A stretch of 42,120 bases of DNA from Clostridium sp. (GTDB lineage: Bacteria > Bacillota > Clostridia > Peptostreptococcales > Peptostreptococcaceae), in NCBI GenBank assembly GCA_022782605.1, contig JALFMW010000241.1, positions 1 to 42,120 of the forward strand. The letters are read 5' to 3'. The position numbers were made by a program, and so were the translations under genes. The notes below the pieces were generated by a model that saw only the letters and a list, made by a program, of their open reading frames with translations, was not told the DNA's origin and made no database searches. Below are positions 36,559 to 42,120 of the stretch, piece after piece. Each line of letters opens with the position of its first letter. The stretch's first letter is position 1.

Positions 36559-36582
36559 AGCGGGGATGCGCCACCCCCGCTT
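36558..36582 (-). terminator. GC-rich hairpin abutting the dnaE promoter
   Basis: On the minus strand AAGCGGGG pairs with CCCCGCTT around a nine-base loop. The T-run after it is broken (TTTGACTTTTTA) because it contains the -35 box. The stop codon of the upstream Cys-rich gene lies in the stem. It probably acts as a weak terminator or attenuator. Confidence 0.6.
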
Positions 36583-36937
36583 ACCAATTATTCCAATATG
36601 TAATTACACCTTTTTTCCATAGTTCATTATATAAATCATCAGAAATATTTTCTTTTAATTTATCAACATTAATCCAATGTTCATCAAAATGTCCATCACA
36701 AGAATGACATACCCAACCCCATTCCCAATGTTTTAGACCATTTATCTGCTTTAGATGCCGCCAGCCGCACTGTTCAGGTGAATATTGCATTTTGTCACTA
36801 TGTAATTCCTTGCCGCATATTCTACATTTAACATACTGCTTTTTAGATTGCCATTTCTTTTGTGTCCAATTTCCATATTTATTTAATATATCAACCCATA
36901 TTTTATCTATTGGATTATTACTAAATGAAAATATCAT
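36581..36937 (-). CDS. Zinc-ribbon protein (118 aa)
   Basis: Two Cys pairs are clear, KCRICGKE and VCHSCDGHFDEHW, with further Cys and His between them (SPEQCGWRHL), so one zinc-ribbon or HNH-like metal site is likely. The trailing HFDEHW is suggestive of a nuclease-like His/Glu set, but the HNH order is not clean. The start shares ATGA with the end of the upstream gene (four-base overlap). It is the last of three tightly overlapping small genes. The function is unknown; DNA or RNA binding is the likely role. Confidence 0.65.
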   Translation of the reverse strand: MIFSFSNNPIDKIWVDILNKYGNWTQKKWQSKKQYVKCRICGKELHSDKMQYSPEQCGWRHLKQINGLKHWEWGWVCHSCDGHFDEHWINVDKLKENISDDLYNELWKKGVITYWNNW

Positions 36938-37155
36938 GCAAAGTTGAATCCCCTTTCAAATGCCTCTTTTCTAGTAGGTTCTCTTTTGATGAATTCTTTA
37001 CATTCAAAAGAGAATACAAAGAAATCTATCATATATCCAAGATTATCTAACTTGCCATTCATTTTCCCAACACATTCTTCTCTGCTTGTTCTAAATTCAT
37101 AAACATTACCGTGAACACAATTTTCACATTTATTCCATTCTTTTATTTTTGCCAT
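36934..37155 (-). CDS. Small Cys-rich protein (73 aa)
   Basis: Cys residues at KCENC, EECVGK and FECKEF are arranged as in a small treble-clef or zinc knuckle fold. The C-terminus is basic-aromatic (REPTRKEAFERGFNFA). The start overlaps the previous gene by 13 bases and the stop overlaps the next by four, a tight operon. No further assignment is possible by eye. Confidence 0.65.
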   Translation of the reverse strand: MAKIKEWNKCENCVHGNVYEFRTSREECVGKMNGKLDNLGYMIDFFVFSFECKEFIKREPTRKEAFERGFNFA

Positions 37156-37382
37156 AATTTATGTTTCTTCCTTCTCTTATTTAATATATTTTTAGCTATA
37201 CCTTCTAATAAATAACAATCATATTCCCAATTTCTTATAGGGTTTGAAAGTATAAGATTATTAACTTCAGGTAATAAAATAGGATAAACTTTCTCAAAAG
37301 TTTTTCTATATTGTTCTGCAATATTTTTATATATTTGCAATTCTTTTAACTCATCTTCATCAATAAATACTATTTGGCTCAT
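37143..37382 (-). CDS. Unknown small helical protein (79 aa)
   Basis: It begins five bases below the stop of the homing endonuclease gene, after AAGTAGGT. The product (MSQIVFIDEDELKELQIYK, then YPILLPEVNNLIL, ending in a Lys/Arg-rich KRRKKHKLW) is helical and basic at the end. The basic tail could touch nucleic acid. It overlaps the following Cys-rich gene by 13 bases. Function unknown. Confidence 0.65.
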   Translation of the reverse strand: MSQIVFIDEDELKELQIYKNIAEQYRKTFEKVYPILLPEVNNLILSNPIRNWEYDCYLLEGIAKNILNKRRKKHKLWQK

Positions 37383-37387
37383 TTTAA

Positions 37388-38347
37388 TTACCTACTTTCA
37401 TAATACTCCTTCTCATTTTCAGGTGTTAATAAAAATCTTGTTGTTTCTAGTTTTAAATCATCTATTGTATAATCTGCATCATACGGGATCCGAATTAAAG
37501 GAATATTATTTCTAAAACAATATAGATTTTTTCTCAAATCATTTGCGTGAGTTCTTTCATAATGTTCTTGACTATCCCATCCAGTTCCAGTGTAGAAAAA
37601 ATGTTGTTGACCATCATACTCTATGATATATCCTTTTTCAAGATTTGTACCTATATGAAAATCAAATTTTTTACCAGGAAGGTCTAAATAATCTATTTGA
37701 TATTCAAAAGGAATATTATTTTCTGTTAAAAGTTTTATAATTTTTTCTTCATTTTTAGAATTGGTGCAACCACAAGATTGAGATTTTCCACTTCGTAAAT
37801 TACTCATATCTATATCACAAGTGTTTCCGCAATCACATTTACAATGCCAAAGAGTATGCCCTCCATTTTCACTATAAATAGGAAATAAGGCAACTAATTT
37901 ACCAAAACGTTGACCTGTTAAATCAATTCTTGTTTTTCTGCATCTTTCAGCAGCAAGTTCTCTATTTAAACAACCGCAAGATTTGGATTGACCAGAAGTT
38001 AACAAATATGATTCAACTTCTTTTTCATTACCACAAATGCATCTGCATTTCCAATATCCTTTATTATTTCGTGATTTTGCTTTTCCAATAACCGTCCATC
38101 TACCAAATATTCTATTAGTTAAATCATATTTACATTCACATTCATTTGTTCCTTTTGTCAATGTAAAAGCAGGTTTAACAAAATATTTATTACATTTTAT
38201 GCATTGACATAACCAATGTGCCTGTTTAGAATTTGACGTAGATGGAACTTCAGTTCGATATAAAACTCTATAATCCCCAAATTGCTGATTAGATAAATCC
38301 TTACATCTTCCTATTGGAATAATTTTATAATTTTCAATTTGTGTCAT
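37388..38347 (-). CDS. Free-standing homing endonuclease, Vsr-like with triple zinc repeats (319 aa)
   Basis: A longer frame from 38476 runs back over the helicase end; I choose ATG at 38347, behind AAAGGAG. Three tandem repeats (residues about 17-72, 75-126, 142-194) share DL-x-x-F-G, W-x-C-x-C and, in the last two, S-K/Q-S-C-G-C, each with paired Cys suggesting a zinc finger that reads DNA. The C-terminal domain (195-319) has EEKIIKLLTENNIPFEYQ, GKKFDFHIG (D229), IIEYDGQQHF (E243, D245, H249) and ERTHANDLRKN, the pattern of the Vsr/EDxHD nuclease class first seen in I-Bth0305I-type phage endonucleases. It follows the helicase, a likely target. Confidence 0.82.
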   Translation of the reverse strand: MTQIENYKIIPIGRCKDLSNQQFGDYRVLYRTEVPSTSNSKQAHWLCQCIKCNKYFVKPAFTLTKGTNECECKYDLTNRIFGRWTVIGKAKSRNNKGYWKCRCICGNEKEVESYLLTSGQSKSCGCLNRELAAERCRKTRIDLTGQRFGKLVALFPIYSENGGHTLWHCKCDCGNTCDIDMSNLRSGKSQSCGCTNSKNEEKIIKLLTENNIPFEYQIDYLDLPGKKFDFHIGTNLEKGYIIEYDGQQHFFYTGTGWDSQEHYERTHANDLRKNLYCFRNNIPLIRIPYDADYTIDDLKLETTRFLLTPENEKEYYESR

Positions 38348-38361
38348 TTTTATTTCTCCTT

Positions 38362-38417
38362 TACTCTTGTTATTATATATAAAAACAATAACAAGAGTAT
38401 TGCAAAAATTAGTCCAA
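38362..38417 (-). promoter_or_regulatory. RBS-adjacent hairpin and possible late promoter of the Vsr-like endonuclease
   Basis: TACTCTTGTTATT (minus strand, 38399-38387 as its complement order) and AATAACAAGAGTA (38374-38362) form a perfect 13-bp stem with a 12-base loop. The stem takes the first A of AAAGGAG. TTGGAC (38417-38412) lies 30 bases before TATATATAATA (38381-38371), which overlaps the loop and the 3' arm. The control role is inferred. Confidence 0.5.
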
Positions 38418-38421
38418 AAAA

Positions 38422-39603
38422 TTATCTTACTAAAACTAGACGGGAAGCGGCGCGCGTGCAGGCTGTATAGAGCCATCTAGCATGTTCCTTTTTGTCAAAG
38501 GGGAATCTTTCTTCTATTACCAATACTTTATCCCATTCAGAACCTTGTGCTGCATGTCCAGTAATACAGTATCCATAAGTGATTTCTTTTGGGATATACT
38601 CTTCTCCTGTTCTCATTTTTAATTGACCTAATTTATAAGCAACTCTCCAATTAACACAAGGAGTTTCTTTTAATAAAAAGTCTTTATCTATTTCTAAATT
38701 AGAAAATTCTAAATCTCCATCTGGTATAAAATTACCAATAATAATAGGAAGATCATGTCTATCATTTTGAATAAAACTAGGAATTCTTCTAAAACTCTCT
38801 ATTGGATTTATAATAGTACCTGTCATTCCATTAACAAGAGGATTATTATCTTGATTAATACAGTCCCAATAATTTCTTTTAATTATCAATTTTTCTCCAT
38901 TTTGAATTGTTCCTGTATAACCCAATAACTCTCTAATTTGGTTATTTAAATTAAATCTAGTTAAATTTGTTGCACAGATAACTTGATCAGCCCATAATAA
39001 CATACCTGTATTTAATTCATTTTTATTAAAAATTTTTACTTCATCCCCTTTTATTTCTTCAAAAGGTTCAAATTTTCTAATTTTCATTGTTAATTGAATA
39101 ATTTCTGATTCAGCAGCTTGTCGCATAATTTCATCAAGAAAAATATGCGGATGATCTAATAAATGATTTTCTTCATTTTTATCAATAACTGGAAGCTGAA
39201 ATGGATCTCCTAAAAAAATAACATAAACTTTATGCTTTAAAAGCATATCTACCATAGTTTTAGGAACCATACTACATTCATCAACTACTACAATAGTATA
39301 ATCCAATTTCATTTTCGGTTTACGAAAAAAGCCCCCACCAGGTCGTGGAATACTATCATAAAGTAACTTATGAAGAGTTAATGCATTAGCATTACCTTTT
39401 TTCCTTAATACTTCTGCAGCTTTGCCAGTATAAGCAGCATAAGCTACCTTGCTAGGATCAACATTAAGTGCGTCAATAATAAATTTAACTAGAGTTGACT
39501 TACCTGTACCTGCAAAACCTGAAATAATAGTATATTTTTCATTATCCTTAAAGCGATCAACTGCGATTTTAAGTCCTTGTTCTTGTTTAATAGTTAATTG
39601 CAT
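38422..39603 (-). CDS. SF1 DNA helicase, Dda/RecD2-like (393 aa)
   Basis: An ATP-driven 5'-3' helicase of the SF1B group. Motifs in order: Walker A GFAGTGKST (29-37), YAAYTGKAAEVL (55-66), Walker B VVVDECSMV (105-113), GDPFQLPV (132-139), a MRQAAES segment (motif IV area), TGHAAQGSEW (motif V) and YTACTRAASRLVLV at the C-terminus (motif VI). The length matches T4 Dda rather than full RecD2. The gene starts behind GAAGGAT and has its own sigma-A promoter. It likely assists replication start or recombination. The C-terminus is complete, so the endonuclease next to it is not an intein or intron insert. Confidence 0.92.
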   Translation of the reverse strand: MQLTIKQEQGLKIAVDRFKDNEKYTIISGFAGTGKSTLVKFIIDALNVDPSKVAYAAYTGKAAEVLRKKGNANALTLHKLLYDSIPRPGGGFFRKPKMKLDYTIVVVDECSMVPKTMVDMLLKHKVYVIFLGDPFQLPVIDKNEENHLLDHPHIFLDEIMRQAAESEIIQLTMKIRKFEPFEEIKGDEVKIFNKNELNTGMLLWADQVICATNLTRFNLNNQIRELLGYTGTIQNGEKLIIKRNYWDCINQDNNPLVNGMTGTIINPIESFRRIPSFIQNDRHDLPIIIGNFIPDGDLEFSNLEIDKDFLLKETPCVNWRVAYKLGQLKMRTGEEYIPKEITYGYCITGHAAQGSEWDKVLVIEERFPFDKKEHARWLYTACTRAASRLVLVR

Positions 39604-39635
39604 AATTTTAATCCTTCTTATATTTTTATATAAAT

Positions 39636-39664
39636 ATTATATCATTTTTTTTATAAAAAATCAA
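39636..39664 (-). promoter_or_regulatory. Sigma-A promoter for the helicase gene
   Basis: On the minus strand TTGATT (39664-39659), 17 bases, TATAAT (39641-39636). It lies just below the stop of the small zinc-ribbon gene. Confidence 0.8.
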
Positions 39665-39668
39665 ATAT

Positions 39669-39827
39669 CTATTTAAAACAATTTTTACATTTAATAACTT
39701 TTAAAGGAGGAGCAATAGGACAAATGTCTCGTTCATTAAGGTTGTACCATTCAAAAATAAATAATCTATTACACTTACTACATCTTATAGGTATAAATGC
39801 AAATTTATCATACTTTGTTATTGTCAT
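39669..39827 (-). CDS. Small zinc-ribbon protein (52 aa)
   Basis: A short complete frame starting one base after the recJ stop (TAAAATG). The product is MTITKYDKFAFIPIRCSKCN, then RLFIFEWYNL, ERDICPIAPP and KVIKCKNCFK. Two CxxC pairs (residues 16/19 and 47/50) and a middle Cys (35) fit a zinc ribbon. It probably uses a GGGGA site inside the end of recJ and is translationally coupled. DNA binding or a helper role for the replication proteins is plausible, but unproven. Confidence 0.65.
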   Translation of the reverse strand: MTITKYDKFAFIPIRCSKCNRLFIFEWYNLNERDICPIAPPLKVIKCKNCFK

Positions 39828-39828
39828 T

Positions 39829-41673
39829 TTAAAATCCCCATACTAAAGCCATATTACTTTTATTCTTATTTTCCACAATTTCATAATCAATCATTTGTAA
39901 TTGAGGTATTCTTTGATAATTCCATTCATTTATACAACATTTACAAACCGCATTAATAGTAATAACTTGAGGAGTTGAAAATTTTTCTATTTCTTCTTCT
40001 GTACCACCAAATTGAATAATATCAATATTAGGCAGATTATATTTTAAGGTATTTGATTTCATCACCTTAAAGACATCTTCATTTACTTTTATTCCTTTAA
40101 TATAGACTAAAGGACGCTCAACATCTTTACCTATAAAGTCATTCATATCTGCCATATAAAGAATTGCACTTGGATCAATAGTTAATAAATCCCAAACATA
40201 ATCTACATAATAACAAGATTCTGAAGGCATATCTTTTAATTTTTTATCAACAAAATCTATAAATTGATAAAACCAATCTCCATCTACTTCGGCGGCATCT
40301 GGATAATCGTATCCTAAACCTAGACCAAATGCTCCTTGATGTCCAGCTGCAAAGATACAACCTGGGGCTTCCGCGCATATATCTTTAAAATGAGTAACTC
40401 CAACAATATCACAACCTCTTGCTGATCCTTGATATGATATTCTTCCATCTTCTTCTGTTTTTTTAGTTAAAACACAAACTGGTCTTTGATACTTAGACAT
40501 TATTTTATTCGCACATAATCCTGCAATATTAGAATCAATTTCTCCTGGTTCTAAAAGAAAAACTAATGCTTTATGATCTAATAAATTATTTTCTTGAATC
40601 TTTTGTTCTAATAATTCCATTCCTGCATCTTGTGCTTTTGTTTGACGATTCTTCACATTTGTACAAGTACGTAATGCCTGATCAACTATTCTTTCAGTTT
40701 CGCCAAATTTATGTCCTCTTTTATTTGAAGGAATTTCTTTAAAAGCATGCTTGTTTAACATTGATAGAAATACTAACTGCTTTTCCTCTTGAGTTCCGCT
40801 TCTTACCATAGCATTTACAAAAGGGACAATAAAAAAAGCTGCTCCAATAGGAGTAAACTCAAGATCATTAAAATAAGAAGGTTTATAATCAGATTTATTT
40901 AAAGAAAAACTATTCTTTTTTGCAATTTCCGCAATGAAAGGATTCCGTATATTTTCTTCTTTAAATCCTGTAAAAATAAGATGCTTTGTTTCTAATGATA
41001 ACATGCTCATCATATCTCCAGTTAATCCAAGAGCAACTAGATCTAAATAGTTATTTGCAAAATTAGTATTTAATAAATTATCAAGGTATCGACAAAATTG
41101 CCAAGTAACACCAACTCCAGAGAATTCTTTATTAGGATAAGGAGATAACTGATTATTAATAATACAAGCATCTTCATAATATAAAGGTTTTACATCTGCT
41201 TCATGATGATCAAGAACTAAAATATCAATTCCTAACGATTTTAAATAAGCATGTTCTTTAAAATCATTACTACTTGAATCCGGGGCTATTATAAATTTAT
41301 ATTTAGAAGCAATATCTACGCAGTCTTGTAAACCATGTTGTTTTCCCGAATGGAGATACCAAGTAATATTATTATTTACAAAAGTAGGAAATACATCATT
41401 AAGATAATTAATTAATAACGCTGAACTAGTAAAACCATCACAGTCTGCATCTACTATAATTAAAGTAGGATCTTGGGCGGAGACGTGACTTATAAGCATC
41501 TTAGCACCTCGCTCAAGAATTTCTTCACCGAACGCCGCCGGACTATTTATATCCTCATCTGTTGTATGTAAATAGTGTTGAATATCTATAGGCTTTAATC
41601 CTCTATTTAGCAATATATGTTTTATTGGATCTCCGTCCTCTGTCCATTCATTTTTTAATAAAGTAACTTTCAT
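39829..41673 (-). CDS. recJ: RecJ-like DHH-family single-strand exonuclease (614 aa)
   Basis: The DHH phosphoesterase motifs are DADCDG (75-80), a PDSSSND segment (131-137, in place of the usual second motif), LDHHEAD (154-160) and VALGLTGDM. The DHHA1-type C-terminal motif is seen as AGHQGAFGLGLG. This manganese-dependent enzyme removes single-stranded DNA 5'-3' and aids recombination or replication repair. I choose ATG at 41673; a GTG at 41685 overlaps the AGGAG site itself. The spacing from that site is a little long (11 bases). The gene lies 14 bases below the primase stop. Confidence 0.9.
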   Translation of the reverse strand: MKVTLLKNEWTEDGDPIKHILLNRGLKPIDIQHYLHTTDEDINSPAAFGEEILERGAKMLISHVSAQDPTLIIVDADCDGFTSSALLINYLNDVFPTFVNNNITWYLHSGKQHGLQDCVDIASKYKFIIAPDSSSNDFKEHAYLKSLGIDILVLDHHEADVKPLYYEDACIINNQLSPYPNKEFSGVGVTWQFCRYLDNLLNTNFANNYLDLVALGLTGDMMSMLSLETKHLIFTGFKEENIRNPFIAEIAKKNSFSLNKSDYKPSYFNDLEFTPIGAAFFIVPFVNAMVRSGTQEEKQLVFLSMLNKHAFKEIPSNKRGHKFGETERIVDQALRTCTNVKNRQTKAQDAGMELLEQKIQENNLLDHKALVFLLEPGEIDSNIAGLCANKIMSKYQRPVCVLTKKTEEDGRISYQGSARGCDIVGVTHFKDICAEAPGCIFAAGHQGAFGLGLGYDYPDAAEVDGDWFYQFIDFVDKKLKDMPSESCYYVDYVWDLLTIDPSAILYMADMNDFIGKDVERPLVYIKGIKVNEDVFKVMKSNTLKYNLPNIDIIQFGGTEEEIEKFSTPQVITINAVCKCCINEWNYQRIPQLQMIDYEIVENKNKSNMALVWGF

Positions 41674-41687
41674 TTTTTTTATCACTC

Positions 41688-42120
41688 CTAATATAAATTA
41701 ATTCTACTATTCATTAATTTCCAAAAAATTTCTGTTCCACAATCGGTAGGTGAACATTTATATCCTGTTAAATTATTTATATCCCAAAGATAGGTAATTT
41801 TAATTAAATTCCCATATTTTTTTTGAATATTTTTTAAATTTTTTATTTTTCTTTTTGCAGCTTCTTCTTCTACATTTCTCCAATCGTGATCAAATCCAAC
41901 AATAATTTCAGTTACTCCTAAATTTAAAAGTAATTGAACTTGATAATTAATTAAAGAACTTCCGCAACAAGCTACTCCAATGTTATTTTCTTTTAAAATA
42001 TTTTCAAGTTGTAATACAGATTTTTCGCTTTCTACTACTATTGCTTTTTTAATATTTTTTATATTTTCTTTATTTTGATAAATTCCATATAATGAAAAAG
42101 ATAAAGGATGATTATACATT
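41688..42120 (-). CDS. dnaG: DnaG-like primase, TOPRIM part, 5' end outside window
   Basis: The visible part (about 143 residues) holds the TOPRIM fold: the acidic AIVVESEKSVLQ and, further on, IIVGFDHDWR, matching the Glu and DxD metal sites of DnaG-type primases. The sequence before it (LSFSLYGIYQ) is also usual upstream of that fold. The zinc-binding and RNA polymerase parts would be encoded beyond the right edge, so the Met at 42119 is probably internal. The stop is TAG just before the recJ ribosome binding site. The enzyme makes RNA primers for the family C polymerase encoded downstream. Confidence 0.82.
   Translation of the reverse strand, partial: MYNHPLSFSLYGIYQNKENIKNIKKAIVVESEKSVLQLENILKENNIGVACCGSSLINYQVQLLLNLGVTEIIVGFDHDWRNVEEEAAKRKIKNLKNIQKKYGNLIKITYLWDINNLTGYKCSPTDCGTEIFWKLMNSRINLY

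Noticed and set aside
38348-38476. Longer start of the Vsr-like endonuclease at 38476
   Set aside because: The extension covers the helicase end, the hairpin and the RBS, and has no sequence likeness to the repeats.
37388-39603. Vsr-like endonuclease as part of an intron in the helicase gene
   Set aside because: The helicase reaches its last motif and a natural end before the endonuclease; no exon remains on the other side.
1-42120. CRISPR array, tRNA, insertion sequence or recoded stop codons
   Set aside because: No regularly spaced repeats, no cloverleaf spotted, no transposase, and TAA, TAG and TGA all end genes with proper downstream starts.

Overview
The window is a piece of a tailed double-stranded DNA phage (Caudoviricetes) with a strongly AT-rich genome. 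The host is probably an anaerobic Firmicute. The reasons are strong AAAGGAGG-type ribosome binding sites, consensus sigma-A promoters, a phage-encoded oxygen-sensitive class III ribonucleotide reductase (NrdD/NrdG), and tail-fibre modules of the NPVQNKVI type common in gut phages and prophages. I see no integrase, repressor, tRNA, CRISPR array or insertion sequence. Stop codons behave as in the standard code. Whether the phage is temperate cannot be judged from this window.

Layout. Positions 1-20554 lie on the plus strand and hold late genes: the 3' part of the tape measure gene, a 2075-residue repeat-rich tail protein, a 58-residue protein, a holin-like membrane protein, two baseplate/tail proteins (583 and 784 residues), and a six-gene cassette (17741-20554) of short, well-initiated genes of unknown function. 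The cassette includes a Gly-rich membrane protein with a CCC motif, a beta-rich protein with another CCC motif, and a small HEITH putative zinc peptidase. Clear intrinsic terminators lie at 6399, 13251, 17470 and 20536. Everything from 20575 to the right edge is on the minus strand and converges on the terminator at 20536.

Reading the minus strand from the right, the genes are: primase TOPRIM part, RecJ-like DHH exonuclease, a small zinc-ribbon protein, an SF1 Dda/RecD-like helicase, a Vsr-like free-standing homing endonuclease, three small genes (two Cys-rich), a family C DNA polymerase (dnaE-type), a DUF3310 protein, nrdD, nrdG, four small or nucleotide genes including dUTPase, a 65-residue protein, three tail-fibre/adhesin genes, and a RuvC-like resolvase. 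The replication and nucleotide genes are served by consensus sigma-A promoters (TTGAYT-N17-TATAAT) at 39636, 36530 and 27399, and ruvC has its own at 21142. The tail-fibre genes are separated from the early unit above them by a terminator at 25842.

Main observations. (1) dnaE and nrdD are each interrupted by a group I intron. I can place both splice sites to the base: U at the end of exon 1, G at the end of the intron, an IGS that pairs with exon 1, P7 GACTAT/ATAGTC, and protein motifs restored across the junction. (2) Each intron carries a GIY-YIG endonuclease gene, and a third, Vsr-like endonuclease follows the helicase. All three have a perfect 9-13 bp inverted repeat that abuts or covers the ribosome binding site or start codon. 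All three also share a bipartite sequence, TTGGWC-N30-TATATATWATA, whose right half lies between the arms or overlaps the 3' arm. TTGGWC also occurs upstream of two late tail genes and of the minus-strand tail-fibre operon, so it may mark phage late promoters. This resembles the T4 I-TevI control scheme (early read-through RNA folded and silent, late RNA translated). (3) The 17741-20554 cassette is the best candidate for an undescribed protein system.

Limits: all calls are by eye. Family names come from motifs, not from database searches, and structural protein roles are mostly inferred from position and size.
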